Assembly: GCA_005881425.1 (NCBI GenBank)
Contig: VBIC01000081.1
Span: forward strand, 1-51,516
Direction: 5' to 3'
DNA: 51,516 bases
Origin: Chloroflexota bacterium
GTDB taxonomy: Bacteria > Chloroflexota > Dormibacteria > CF-121
The translations under genes and the position numbers were made by a program. This document shows positions 1 to 8,250 of the stretch, one piece after another (position 1 is the stretch's first letter; the number at the start of each line of letters is the position of its first letter). The notes below the pieces were generated by a model, which saw only the letters and a list, made by a program, of their open reading frames with translations, did not search any database and was not told where the DNA came from.

Positions 1-997
1 GTCGCACGATCCGCGTCCACTCGCGGCCCAGTTCCCCCCTGCGGCCTCCCTCCTCCTGCCATCGATCCACGGTCTCGATCAGCGACCAGTCGGTCAGCTC
101 ACGATATCGCTCCAGATCGTCCAGGGGATTGCCTGCCAGCAACAGCTCCACCGTCTCCCCGAAGATCTCCCGCATGTGGAGGTCGATACGTCGAACCGTG
201 CGGTGATAGTAGATGTTGTTGTAGAGGTAGAGCCGTGCGTTCAGAAACATGTGCAGCGCCTGGGCCGCGTGCTGGTGCAGCACCATTCCGGAGCCGTCGA
301 GGAACGAGTAGTGCAGCAGCCGCTGGAGGTCGACCGGCCCGGCTCTGACCCCGCACATGTAGGCGTCGCGGGCCACGTAGTCCAGATTGTCGGCGGTGTA
401 AAGGCCGTTGAGCACCGGCTTGAGGAGACGGACCCAGGCCGGCGGAGGGGGACCGTCCAGCGGGTGCCTGGCGATCAGCTCCGCCACCCAGCGGGGATCC
501 ACCCGCTCGCCGGCTTCGAAGGGCCCGCCCGGGCTCGCCTCCAGAGCCTCGATCGCTTGCCGCAGGGGGCCGAGAATGAGGGCCCGACCGACAGCCTCGT
601 GGTCGATGCCGTAGCGGTCCAGGTAGTTCTGGTCGAAGAAGTGGCCGAAGGGTCCGTGGCCGGCATCGTGGAGGAGACCGGCGACCCGGACCGTCTCCTC
701 GACACAGGCCGGGGACGGCGCCGCGGGGTCGAGTCCACGGAGATCGCGGTCGAGGCGCCGGGCCCAGTCGCCGGCCAGATGCATGGCCCCCAGAGCGTGC
801 TGAAAGCGCGAATGCTCCGCCCCCGGAAACACCCACCAGGCGGACTGCAGCTGGTGAATCCGCCGCAGGCGCTGGAGCCAGGGATGATCGAGGAGATCCT
901 GCTCCGAGGCGCCGCTGCGGCCTCGCCCCTGCTTGGTGATCTTGATGTAGCCGTGGACCGGATCGGCGACCAGATTGACGTCATCGAAGCGCTGCAT
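1..997 (-). CDS. HD-domain phosphohydrolase (dNTPase-like), 3' end outside window
   Basis: I translated this from an ATG at 997-995; the frame stays open to base 1, so the C terminus lies outside the window. The protein begins MQRFDDVNLVADPVHGYI, like SAMHD1/dGTPase-type HD proteins, and carries FQHALGAMHLAG followed by LLHDAGHGPFGHFFDQNYLD, which supplies the metal-binding H...HD core. Family members hydrolyse dNTPs or related nucleotides in the cytoplasm; the substrate here cannot be told. A TAGAAT hexamer lies 10 nt before the ATG on the coding strand. It is divergent from the thiolase gene with about 58 nt between starts. Longer open frames over the same region are overlaps in other frames with Ser/Arg-rich, non-protein-like composition. 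Confidence 0.85.
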   Translation of the reverse strand, partial: MQRFDDVNLVADPVHGYIKITKQGRGRSGASEQDLLDHPWLQRLRRIHQLQSAWWVFPGAEHSRFQHALGAMHLAGDWARRLDRDLRGLDPAAPSPACVEETVRVAGLLHDAGHGPFGHFFDQNYLDRYGIDHEAVGRALILGPLRQAIEALEASPGGPFEAGERVDPRWVAELIARHPLDGPPPPAWVRLLKPVLNGLYTADNLDYVARDAYMCGVRAGPVDLQRLLHYSFLDGSGMVLHQHAAQALHMFLNARLYLYNNIYYHRTVRRIDLHMREIFGETVELLLAGNPLDDLERYRELTDWSLIETVDRWQEEGGRRGELGREWTRIVR

Positions 998-1042
998 CGC
1001 ACCGTGAATTCTAATCTCGTTCCTTCGGCGCCTTGCGCCCGC

Positions 1043-1048
1043 TACCAT
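1043..1048 (+). promoter_or_regulatory. Putative -10 element, leaderless thiolase transcript
   Basis: TACCAT ends exactly 7 nt before the GTG start at 1056. No Shine-Dalgarno sequence is present. No convincing -35 box was seen. Confidence 0.4.
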
Positions 1049-1055
1049 CGTCTAC

Positions 1056-2243
1056 GTGGAGCGGGCCGTGATCGTCGACGCCGTCCGGACGCCGATCGGA
1101 CGCTACGGCGGCGCCCTGCAGGACCACCGGCCGGACGACCTCGCCGCCCTCGTCATACGAGCCGTGGTCGGCCGCAATCGCCTGGACCCGGAGAGCATCG
1201 AGGACGTCTTCTTCGGCGACGCCAACCAGGCCGGCGAGGACAATCGCAACGTCGCCCGGATGGCGGTCCTGCTCGCGGGACTGCCGGTGACGGTGCCTGG
1301 GGCCACCATCAACCGCCTCTGCGGATCCGGCCTGCAGGCCGTGATCTCGGCCGTACGCGAGATCGAGACCGCAAACGGTGAGCTCTTCCTGGCCGGCGGA
1401 GTCGAGTCGATGACACGGGCGCCCTTCATCCTGCCCAAGCCCAGCCGCGGCTTCGAGCGCGGGCCGCAGACGCTATACGACAGCGCCCTGGGATGGCGGA
1501 TGGTCAACCCACGCATGGCGGAAGAACACACCCTGAGCCTGGGTCAGACCGCCGAGGCGGTGGCCCGGCGGGGGGGAATCACACGTGAGGAGCAGGATCG
1601 CTTCGCGCTGCAGAGCCACCACCGCGCGGTCGCGGCGCAGGACGCCTGTCACTTCCAGGAGGAGCTGGAGCCGGTTCCGCGCCCCGCCGGCGAGGCGGTG
1701 CTGCGGGACGAGGGACCCAGGCGGGACACGACTCTGGAGAAGCTGGCGGCGCTCAAACCGGCCTTCGAAGCCGAGGGGACGGTGACGGCCGGCAACTCAT
1801 CCCCCCTCAATGACGGCGCAGCCTGCCTGCTGCTGGCCTCCGCCGGCCGGGCCCAGGCCCTGGGCCGCAAGCCGCTGGCCCGGGTGGTCTCCGCCGCCAG
1901 CGCGGGTGTCGAGCCGGCCCTGATGGGCCTCGGCCCGATCCCCGCCAGCCGTAAGGCGCTGGCCCGTGCCGGGCTGAAGCCGGCCGATCTGGACGTGGTC
2001 GAGATCAACGAGGCCTTCGCCTCCCAGGCGATCGCCTGCGTTCGCGGTCTCGATCTCGATCCTGCCCGGGTCAACCCCAACGGCGGCGCCATCGCACTCG
2101 GCCATCCGCTGGGAGCCAGCGGCGCCCGCATCCTCACCACCCTGGTCCACGAGCTGGCGCGCCGGGGCGGACGCTACGGCCTGGCAACCATGTGCATCGG
2201 CGTCGGCCAGGGTATCGCGCTCGTCGTCGAATCCCTGGCTTGA
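1056..2243 (+). CDS. Thiolase family protein, acetyl-CoA C-acyltransferase
   Basis: A 395-residue thiolase, the normal length for the family, catalysing condensation of acyl-CoA units or thiolytic cleavage of 3-ketoacyl-CoA in the cytoplasm. The nucleophilic cysteine is C89 in [11 protein letters not shown], the histidine is H350 in [12 protein letters not shown] and the second acid/base cysteine is C380 in CIGVGQGIA. The GTG start is supported by [15 protein letters not shown], the standard thiolase N terminus, and by a -10-like hexamer 7 nt upstream. It stands alone between the HD gene and a convergent small gene, so the pathway (beta-oxidation, beta-ketoadipate or polyhydroxyalkanoate) cannot be assigned from context. 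Confidence 0.93.
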   Translation: MERAVIVDAVRTPIGRYGGALQDHRPDDLAALVIRAVVGRNRLDPESIEDVFFGDANQAGEDNRNVARMAVLLAGLPVTVPGATINRLCGSGLQAVISAVREIETANGELFLAGGVESMTRAPFILPKPSRGFERGPQTLYDSALGWRMVNPRMAEEHTLSLGQTAEAVARRGGITREEQDRFALQSHHRAVAAQDACHFQEELEPVPRPAGEAVLRDEGPRRDTTLEKLAALKPAFEAEGTVTAGNSSPLNDGAACLLLASAGRAQALGRKPLARVVSAASAGVEPALMGLGPIPASRKALARAGLKPADLDVVEINEAFASQAIACVRGLDLDPARVNPNGGAIALGHPLGASGARILTTLVHELARRGGRYGLATMCIGVGQGIALVVESLA

Positions 2244-2275
2244 GGGCTGCGGAGGACTATTTGTGAGGAGTCCTG

Positions 2276-2623
2276 CTACTCTTCGTCATCCTCGGCGCCT
2301 TCCAGGGTGAGCATCAGGCCGTCCTGGAGGTCGTAGAGGGCGTCCATCGCCTCTGCGATCCCGAGGTCGTCGGGGGCCCTGGCTCCGAGCGGATGCTCCA
2401 TCTCGGCCGCCAGCTCGTGCACCCGCGAGGACAGTTCAGGGGTGAGCTGGGTCTCCTCGGCGATGTTGAGCAACTCCAGCTCGTCGAGTAGCCCGTCGAT
2501 CTGGCGGATTCGATTCCGGCGGGCATAGCGCTGCTCGCGCTCGAGATGCCATCGCTCACGGAGCGCAGAAATCTGGACCGAGGTCTGCTCGATCATCTTC
2601 CCCGTTCCGGACGCCCTGGTCAT
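2276..2623 (-). CDS. Small helical protein of unknown function
   Basis: A 115-residue protein that I do not recognise. It looks almost wholly helical, with charged Arg/Glu-rich segments (LREREQRYARRNRIRQIDG-like region near residues 23-45) and an acidic C-terminal tail ending EGAEDDEE. It has no signal peptide or membrane span. It is divergent from the biotin ligase gene with only 11 nt between the annotated starts. An internal ATG at 2596 (MIEQTSVQ) is an alternative start that would leave more room for promoters. It converges with the thiolase, 32 nt away. Confidence 0.6.
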   Translation of the reverse strand: MTRASGTGKMIEQTSVQISALRERWHLEREQRYARRNRIRQIDGLLDELELLNIAEETQLTPELSSRVHELAAEMEHPLGARAPDDLGIAEAMDALYDLQDGLMLTLEGAEDDEE

Positions 2624-2634
2624 AGCTGTGCCGA

Positions 2635-3465
2635 GTGATTACTGTACTTTCAAAGCCGCAATTGGTCAAGGAGATCGAGTTCAGACCGCTCGACGTGGAG
2701 GCGGTGAAGGCCCGGCTCGAGGCTTCGGCCATCCCCTGGTCGATCCGCCACCTGGCCGAGTGTTCGAGCACCCAGGACCTGGCCGAGGAGGCGGCCCTTG
2801 GCGGCCACGGCCCGGGCCTGGTGGTGAGCACCGATTTCCAGCGCACGGGCCGCGGGCGCCGGGGCGGAACCTGGACCGCGCGGCCGGGGAGCTCCCTCCT
2901 GGTCTCGATCCTTCTGCAGCCGCCGCCCGCGCTGCTGCCCCTCACCCCCCTGCTGGCAGGCATCGCCGTGGTCCAGGGGATCGAGTCCAGCTGCGGGCTC
3001 AGGGCGGAGCTCGAGTGGCCCAACGACGTCATGGCCGGGGGCCGCAAGCTGGCCGGGATCCTGGTCCAGCGCCCGCCCGGGCCCACGGCCGTGGTCGGCA
3101 TCGGGGTCAACGTCAGGGCAGCGCCCTCCGGCCTGGAGGATGGGGCCAGGGCGACCTGCCTCAATAGCGAGCTGGGCCGTACCGTGGCCCGCGAGCCGCT
3201 CCTGGCCGGCATCCTCGAAGCCATCGCCGGAGGGCTGCAGCAGGCCGCCCTGTCCGGTCCTGCCTGGGTGCGCCGGGCCTGGCTGGCGCGCACCTCGATG
3301 ATGGGCCGGCGCCTGGCCTTCGAGGACGGTACAACCGAGCGGGTCGGGACCGCGCAGGACCTGCTGGAGGACGGCGCCCTCGTGGTCCGGCTCGACGACG
3401 GCAGCCCGCTCCGGCTGGTGGCCGGGGCGGTGCGACACGTCAGGACGGACCTGCCTCAGTCGTAG
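2635..3465 (+). CDS. birA: Biotin--[acetyl-CoA carboxylase] ligase
   Basis: A 276-residue biotin protein ligase that activates biotin to biotinyl-AMP and transfers it to the carrier lysine of biotin-dependent carboxylases. The biotinyl-AMP loop appears as GRGRRGGTW (canonical GRGRRGR-like), followed by LEWPNDV, GRKLAGILVQ and VVGIGVNV. It lacks the N-terminal helix-turn-helix of the E. coli protein, so it is probably a monofunctional enzyme rather than a repressor. The GTG at 2635 is used here; a TTG at 2662 (VKEIEFRPL) is a plausible alternative because a TACTTT hexamer lies upstream of it. It fits with the accA/accD genes elsewhere in the window. Confidence 0.92.
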   Translation: MITVLSKPQLVKEIEFRPLDVEAVKARLEASAIPWSIRHLAECSSTQDLAEEAALGGHGPGLVVSTDFQRTGRGRRGGTWTARPGSSLLVSILLQPPPALLPLTPLLAGIAVVQGIESSCGLRAELEWPNDVMAGGRKLAGILVQRPPGPTAVVGIGVNVRAAPSGLEDGARATCLNSELGRTVAREPLLAGILEAIAGGLQQAALSGPAWVRRAWLARTSMMGRRLAFEDGTTERVGTAQDLLEDGALVVRLDDGSPLRLVAGAVRHVRTDLPQS

Positions 3466-3911
3466 GTCCGGCCGCCGTCCTCGATGAAGCCACCCTCGTG
3501 GGTGCCCTGGGGATCGTGGTGGGTGAAGTGGATGAGACCGCCCTGCGCGTTCCAGATGTACTCGCCGTGGACGATCACCCGGTCACCCACCTGGACCGGC
3601 ACCCGCCGCCCGAGGCTCAGGTTGTGGTCGATCAGCACCGTGACGCTGAAGGCATCCAGGCGGACGACGAAACGCTCGTGAGCTCCGGCGGGACCGCCGG
3701 AGTCGGCCAGGACACGGACCACCGTGCCCTCGGCGGTGACCTCCACCTGCGAGTGGTGCTGCTGGTAATCGCGGGCGATCGCGGCGTCGTCCGGCCGGGG
3801 CGTTCCCCAGCAGGCAGCCAGGACCAGAACCGTCGACGCGCACGCCCAGGCGCGGAGCAGCCGGACTAGGTTACGGTCACCGTCCCCTGCATGCCCGAGT
3901 GGATGGTGCAC
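3456..3911 (-). CDS. DUF3465 family lipoprotein
   Basis: The conserved C-terminal part (GDRVIVHGEYIWNAQGG, then IHFTHHDPQGTHEGGFIEDG) matches what I know of DUF3465, a small OB-fold-like family of unknown function. The N-terminal part is a hydrophobic segment ending in the lipobox LVLAAC, so it is likely an exported lipoprotein. The start is uncertain: no ATG, GTG or TTG lies close before the hydrophobic stretch, and the GTG at 3911 used here overlaps the cupredoxin gene by 46 nt. It follows the cupredoxin gene in the same direction and its 3' end overlaps the convergent birA by 10 nt. Confidence 0.7.
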   Translation of the reverse strand: MHHPLGHAGDGDRNLVRLLRAWACASTVLVLAACWGTPRPDDAAIARDYQQHHSQVEVTAEGTVVRVLADSGGPAGAHERFVVRLDAFSVTVLIDHNLSLGRRVPVQVGDRVIVHGEYIWNAQGGLIHFTHHDPQGTHEGGFIEDGGRTYD

Positions 3912-4264
3912 TTGTAGGCGAAAGTCCCGGCCGTGCTGAAGGTCTGGACGAACTTGGTCCCCTGCGAGCACAGCCCCGAATCGAAGCTGCCGTTGTCGGC
4001 GGTGACGGTGTGCGAGCTGGAGGCGTCCTGCCAGTCCCACTCGACAGCCTGGCCGGCCTTGATGCTCACCGACTTGGGATCGAAGGCTCCGATCGTGTTG
4101 GGATCGGCAACGATCTTCACCATCTGGGCCGCGGTCGCCGAGGCGGCGCTGCTGGCGTTGCACCCGCCCCCGCCGCCGCCACCGGTCGTGTTGTCCGGAC
4201 TACCGCCGCAGGCGGCCAGCAGCAGGGCACAGCCCAGGGCAGCGGCCATCTTCCACACGCTCAC
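3866..4264 (-). CDS. Cupredoxin (plastocyanin-like) lipoprotein
   Basis: A 132-residue exported blue-copper protein, probably a membrane-anchored electron carrier. The signal peptide ends in lipobox LLLAAC (C19), followed by a polyglycine linker (residues about 28-34) and a cupredoxin domain. The type 1 copper ligands read as H85 (SSHTV), C119 (YKC), H122 and M125 (IHSGM). The start is set by a strong Shine-Dalgarno AAAGGAGG a few nt before the GTG at 4264; the longer frame from 4294 would include that site in the coding region. Its position just after the oxidase operon suggests it may feed electrons to the oxidase, which is inference. Confidence 0.88.
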   Translation of the reverse strand: MSVWKMAAALGCALLLAACGGSPDNTTGGGGGGGCNASSAASATAAQMVKIVADPNTIGAFDPKSVSIKAGQAVEWDWQDASSSHTVTADNGSFDSGLCSQGTKFVQTFSTAGTFAYKCTIHSGMQGTVTVT

Positions 4265-4295
4265 CTTTGCCTCCTTTCGCTGAAGCTCCTCCATG

Positions 4296-4301
4296 AGTCT
4301 A
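4296..4301 (-). promoter_or_regulatory. Putative -10 element for the cupredoxin gene
   Basis: TAGACT on the minus strand lies about 31 nt before the GTG at 4264. This leaves a short leader carrying the AAAGGAGG ribosome binding site. It suggests the cupredoxin and DUF3465 genes can be transcribed separately from the oxidase operon. Between 4302 and 4412 I see no gene and no clear terminator. Confidence 0.35.
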
Positions 4302-4412
4302 CGGACGACCCGCTTTCAGGGTCAAACGGTGGGGCGGCCGCGCGCCGGAAATCAGGTCGCAGCCCGACCCGCACCAGCCGCCGGGGCGCCCTCTGCCGGC
4401 CTGGCCCAAGAC

Positions 4413-4634
4413 TCAATCGTGGAGCGCACGATATTCACGGCGCGCGTCCCTGATCCAGAGCGCGAGGGCACAGACGCCGGTCAGCGCGCCGACTGCCAGC
4501 ATCACGGGACTGATGACGAGCCCGGTCAGAGTCAGGGCGATCCCGACCGCCAGCATCAGCGGCCACCAGCTGGGGCCGGGAAGGTGGATCTCCTCCTCAT
4601 GCGTGACATGGGATTCGGGATCACGCTCGCTCAC
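4413..4634 (-). CDS. Cytochrome c oxidase subunit IV-like membrane protein
   Basis: A 73-residue protein with a short charged N terminus (SERDPESHVTHEEEIHLPGPSWWP) and two membrane spans (LMLAVGIALTLTGLVIS and VMLAVGALTGVCALALWI). The motif HLPGPSWWP before the first span and the overall layout resemble the small bacterial oxidase subunit IV family. The GTG start at 4634 overlaps the TGA of the upstream 39-residue gene (GTGA), indicating translational coupling. It is the last oxidase gene of the respiratory operon. No subunit III gene was found nearby. Confidence 0.75.
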   Translation of the reverse strand: MSERDPESHVTHEEEIHLPGPSWWPLMLAVGIALTLTGLVISPVMLAVGALTGVCALALWIRDARREYRALHD

Positions 4635-4750
4635 TTGGTGAAGCCCACGTAGATGACGGCCCACAGGATCGAGGCGGCCAGCATCAGGACTGCGACCACG
4701 AACATCAGTGATCCGAGGCGAACGTTGGCGCGCGCTTCACTTCGTTTCAC
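4631..4750 (-). CDS. 39-residue single-span membrane protein of the oxidase operon
   Basis: A tiny frame starting GTG at 4750 just after a strong AGGAGG site. It reads MKRSEARANVRLG followed by one hydrophobic helix (SLMFVVAVLMLAASILWAVI) and a short YVGFTK tail. Size and topology resemble accessory subunits of heme-copper oxidases such as subunit IIa of ba3 oxidases, but I cannot claim homology. It sits between the heme A/heme O synthase fusion and the subunit IV-like gene, overlapping the latter by 4 nt. The good ribosome site and operon position make it a convincing coding gene. Confidence 0.7.
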   Translation of the reverse strand: MKRSEARANVRLGSLMFVVAVLMLAASILWAVIYVGFTK

Positions 4751-4766
4751 AGGACCTCCTCGTCTT

Positions 4767-6560
4767 TCATGCGATGAGCCGATCAGCGACCATGACGCCG
4801 AACAGGACGGCCAGGTAGGCGAGCGAGTAGTCGAACAGCGGCCGCGCGAAGCGGCGGCGCCGGTCGATCAGGTTGGCCAGGGCGAAGGCCACGAATCCCG
4901 CGCCAAGCACAACCGCGCCGGCCAGGTAGAGATAGCCGAGCGCGCGGGTCGCGAAGAGCATCATGCTGAGGGCGACCAGGACCAGCGTGTACCAGAGGAT
5001 CAGGCGCCTGGCCTCCCGCTCCGGCACGACCACCGGCAGCATCGGGATTCGCGCCCGCGCGTAGTCGCCCTTGAGCCAGAGCGCGAGCGCCCAGAAATGG
5101 GGCGGTGTCCAGAAGAAGACGATGGCGAAGAGATAGAGAGCGGTCAGATCGAGCGAGTGGGTCACGGCCGCCCAGCCCACCAGCGGCGGCATGGCGCCTG
5201 CGGCGCCGCCGATCACGATGTTCTGGGCCGTCGACCGTTTCAACCATGCCGTGTAAACCAGCACGTAGAAGAGAAGCGCGCTCAGGGCCAGCGTCGCCGC
5301 CAGCACGTTGACGCCGAAGGCCAGGATCAGGAAGGCGATGACTCCCAGGGCGATACCGAAGGCGAGGCCGTGCTCGGGCGTGATCCGGCCGTCGGGGATG
5401 GGCCGCCGACGGGTTCGCAGCATCGCGGCGTCGACGTCGCGGTCGATCCAGCAGTTGATGGCGCCGGCGCCGGCCGCGGCCAGGGCTCCGCCGAGCAGAG
5501 TCAGCAGGACCAGCCGTGTGGAGGGCCAGCCCCGGGCGGCGATCATCATGCTGCCCAGAGCGGTCACCAGCAGGAGCGGGATGATGCGCGGCTTGGTCAG
5601 GCTGAGGTAGTCGAGCGCCACGTCGCGGAAGAGCCGGCCCACTCCGCCGCGGGCCGGGGCCCCGCTCCTGTCGGCCAGGGGCGCTGACGGAAGGCGTGAG
5701 GCCATCACGCTCAGCGTCACGGTCCCGACCCAGACAGCAGTCGCCAGCGCCAGGTGCAGGCCGCGCAGCGCTGCGGGCAGTGCCAGGAGAACGACCGCCG
5801 CACCGACCGCGACCTGGAAGGCCAGGGCGGCCAGGGTCAGGGCGACCCAAAGCCGCACCCGACGCGAGCGCCCGAGCCGGCCCAGGACCGTCAACAGGGA
5901 GACGACGATGACGGCTGCCAGGAGCGCGGCCAGGCCTCGGTGCGCCAGCTGGATCAGAGGCAGGCGGTCGAAGGACAGGGTCAGCCCTGCGCCGCACAGG
6001 GGCCAGCCGGTGCAGGCCGCGCTGGCGCCGCTTTCCACGACCAACGAGCCGCTGAGGATCAGAAGGTAGGCCGCCCCCGCCGCCCGTCGCGCGGAGCGCA
6101 GGCTCGGCCGGTCGAGTGCGCCCTCCTCGGGCAGGGGCAGGACAGCGGCGACGGCGGTGACACAGGCGGCCCCCAGCAGCGCCTGCGCCGTGGCCAGATG
6201 GACCAGGACCACGGTGGGAGGCAGCTGGAGCAGCACGGCGATCGCGCCGAGCGCGACCTGAAGCCCGAGCAGGAGCAGGGCAATGGTCGCCGGCCAGCGC
6301 AGGTCGGGGCGGCGGCGGCCAAGCAGCCAGGCGGCGAGCGCGGTCGAGACCAGCAGCACGCTGGTCAGCGACGCGGTGGTTCGATGGGAGTACTCGATGA
6401 TGGGATGGAGATCGAGCGGCGGGAGCAGGTGGCCGTGGCAGAGCGGCCAGTCCGGACAGCCCAGCCCCGAGCCCGAGACACGCACCACCCCGCCCAGAAC
6501 GACCGCACCGTAGGCGGCCGCCGCCCCGGCCAGGGACAGCACCCGCAGGGTGCGCATCAT
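4767..6560 (-). CDS. Heme A synthase-heme O synthase fusion (CtaA-CtaB)
   Basis: A 597-residue bifunctional membrane enzyme. Residues 1 to about 300 are CtaA/COX15, with paired cysteines C35/C41 (GCPDWPLC) and C183/C189 (CTGWPLC), and heme-ligand histidines near H59, H121, H207 and H269. From about residue 310 (DYLSLTKPRIIPLLLV) it is CtaB, a protoheme IX farnesyltransferase with the prenyl-diphosphate motif NCWIDRDVDAAM. CtaB makes heme O from heme B and CtaA oxidises it to heme A, so the fusion joins consecutive steps. Fusions of these two enzymes are known in other bacteria such as Thermus. It directly follows the COX1 gene that needs heme A. Confidence 0.92.
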   Translation of the reverse strand: MMRTLRVLSLAGAAAAYGAVVLGGVVRVSGSGLGCPDWPLCHGHLLPPLDLHPIIEYSHRTTASLTSVLLVSTALAAWLLGRRRPDLRWPATIALLLLGLQVALGAIAVLLQLPPTVVLVHLATAQALLGAACVTAVAAVLPLPEEGALDRPSLRSARRAAGAAYLLILSGSLVVESGASAACTGWPLCGAGLTLSFDRLPLIQLAHRGLAALLAAVIVVSLLTVLGRLGRSRRVRLWVALTLAALAFQVAVGAAVVLLALPAALRGLHLALATAVWVGTVTLSVMASRLPSAPLADRSGAPARGGVGRLFRDVALDYLSLTKPRIIPLLLVTALGSMMIAARGWPSTRLVLLTLLGGALAAAGAGAINCWIDRDVDAAMLRTRRRPIPDGRITPEHGLAFGIALGVIAFLILAFGVNVLAATLALSALLFYVLVYTAWLKRSTAQNIVIGGAAGAMPPLVGWAAVTHSLDLTALYLFAIVFFWTPPHFWALALWLKGDYARARIPMLPVVVPEREARRLILWYTLVLVALSMMLFATRALGYLYLAGAVVLGAGFVAFALANLIDRRRRFARPLFDYSLAYLAVLFGVMVADRLIA

Positions 6561-6570
6561 GGAAGCCGGG

Positions 6571-8205
6571 TCAGGACGCGCGTTCCGCGGCCGCGCGCCT
6601 TAAGTCGCGGAGCGGCCTGGCGCTACGCACGGTGGGAACGGTGTCGAAGTTGTGCGCGGGTGGCGGCGACGCCGTCGCCCATTCCAGCGTGTTGCCCATC
6701 CAGGGATCCGCCGGGGCGCGGCGACCCGCCCAGAGGCTGATCAGGAGGTTGACGATGAAGAGCAGGATCCCGGCAGCGATGGTGAAGGCACCGATGGTGA
6801 CCACCCAGTTCCAGTCGGCCCAACCGATCCGGTTCGAGTGATAGGTCGCGATCCGGCGTGGCATCCCCAGCAAGCCCAGGAAGTGCATGGGCATGAAGGT
6901 CATGTTGAAGCCGATCAGCAGGACCCAGAAGTGCAGCTTGCCGAGCGCCTCATCGAGGTAGCGCCCGGTCATCTTGGGGAACCAGTAGTACATCCCGGCG
7001 AAGAAGCCGAAGACGCTGCCTCCGAAGAGCACGTAATGGATGTGAGACACGACCCAGTAGGTGGCGTGGATCTCGTAGTCGACTGCCAGCGAGGCCATGA
7101 AGACGCCGTCCACACCTCCTACCAGGAACTGGAGCACGAAGGCAACGGCGAACAGCATCGCCGTCGTGTACTTGATCGACCCGCCCCAGAGCGTGGCCAG
7201 CCAGTTCAGGACCTTCACCCCCGAGGGGACCGCGATCATCATCGTGGTGAACATGAAGAATTCCTGGAGGGCCAGAGGCAGGCCGGTGGTGAACATGTGG
7301 TGGGCGAAGACCATGAAGCCGAGCACGCCGATGGCGGCCATGGAGAACGCCATCGCCCGGTAGCCAAAGATCGGCTTGCGGGCGAAAACCGGAATGATCT
7401 CGGAGACGACGCCGAAGGCGGGCACGATCATGATGTAGACCGCGGGGTGCGAGTAGAACCAGAAGATGAACTGATAGAGAAGGGGGTCCGAGCCGTGGGT
7501 GAAGAAGGTCGTCCCCAGCTGCCTATCCATCAGCACCATGGCGAGGACACCGGCCAGGAATGGGCTGGCCAGGAGCACCAGGCCGGCCGTGACCTCCACC
7601 GACCAGACGAAAAGCGGCAGCCGGAACCAGCTCATGCCCGGGGCGCGCATGTTGTGGATGGTGACCAGGAAGTTGATCGCGCCCATGATCGACGAGATGC
7701 CGAGGATGTGGAGTCCGAGGATCCACAGGTCCTGCCCCAGCCCGGGGGAGAAGGCCTTCTCGGTCAGGGGAACGTAGCCGGTCCAGCCGGCTGCGGCGGC
7801 GCCGGTCTGGGTCAGGAGCCCGGCGTACATCGTGAGGCCCCCCAGGGGGATCAGCCAGAAGGCAAAGGCGTTGATCCGCGGGAAGGCCATGTCGCGGGCC
7901 CCGATCATGAGCGGGACGAAGTAGTTGCCGAGGCCGCTGAAGACGGGGATGATCCAGAGGAAGATCATCGTCGTCCCGTGCAGCGTCATCAGCTCGTTGT
8001 AGGTCTGGGGGTTGAGGAAGGTGTTGTTCGGCGCGGCCAGCTGGGTGCGCATGAGCAGTGCGAAGATCCCGCCCGCCAGGAAGAAGAGGAAGGTGGTGTA
8101 CAGGTAGAGAGCGCCGATCTTCTTGTGATCGGTGGTCGTCAGCCACTCGACTACGCCGGCTCCGGGTGCACGGCTGGCCGCTGCCGGGAGTGCGATCGCT
8201 GCCAT
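6571..8205 (-). CDS. ctaD: Cytochrome c oxidase subunit I, A2-type
   Basis: A 544-residue heme-copper oxidase catalytic subunit with about twelve membrane spans. The heme a ligand is H76 (LHGTTMIF), the CuB ligands are H253, H302 and H303 (AHHMFTTG), and H388/H390 lie in VVSHIHYVLFG for heme a3 and heme a. Helix VI reads FYSHPAVY (residues 250-257): it lacks the glutamate of A1 enzymes and has the YSHPxV signature of the A2 subfamily; Y257 is the histidine-crosslinked tyrosine. The K-channel lysine is in PSGVKVLNW. It reduces oxygen to water with proton pumping. It sits between ctaC and the ctaA-ctaB fusion. Confidence 0.96.
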   Translation of the reverse strand: MAAIALPAAASRAPGAGVVEWLTTTDHKKIGALYLYTTFLFFLAGGIFALLMRTQLAAPNNTFLNPQTYNELMTLHGTTMIFLWIIPVFSGLGNYFVPLMIGARDMAFPRINAFAFWLIPLGGLTMYAGLLTQTGAAAAGWTGYVPLTEKAFSPGLGQDLWILGLHILGISSIMGAINFLVTIHNMRAPGMSWFRLPLFVWSVEVTAGLVLLASPFLAGVLAMVLMDRQLGTTFFTHGSDPLLYQFIFWFYSHPAVYIMIVPAFGVVSEIIPVFARKPIFGYRAMAFSMAAIGVLGFMVFAHHMFTTGLPLALQEFFMFTTMMIAVPSGVKVLNWLATLWGGSIKYTTAMLFAVAFVLQFLVGGVDGVFMASLAVDYEIHATYWVVSHIHYVLFGGSVFGFFAGMYYWFPKMTGRYLDEALGKLHFWVLLIGFNMTFMPMHFLGLLGMPRRIATYHSNRIGWADWNWVVTIGAFTIAAGILLFIVNLLISLWAGRRAPADPWMGNTLEWATASPPPAHNFDTVPTVRSARPLRDLRRAAAERAS

Positions 8206-8250
8206 CAGTCCCTGGTCCTCTTGGAATGCCGCGGTGGAATGGTTCGCATG

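Noticed and set aside
475-1002. Minus-strand frames at 99-836 and 475-1002 as separate genes
   Set aside because: They are Ser/Arg/Pro-rich overlaps of the HD-domain gene, whose own frame is open to the window edge.
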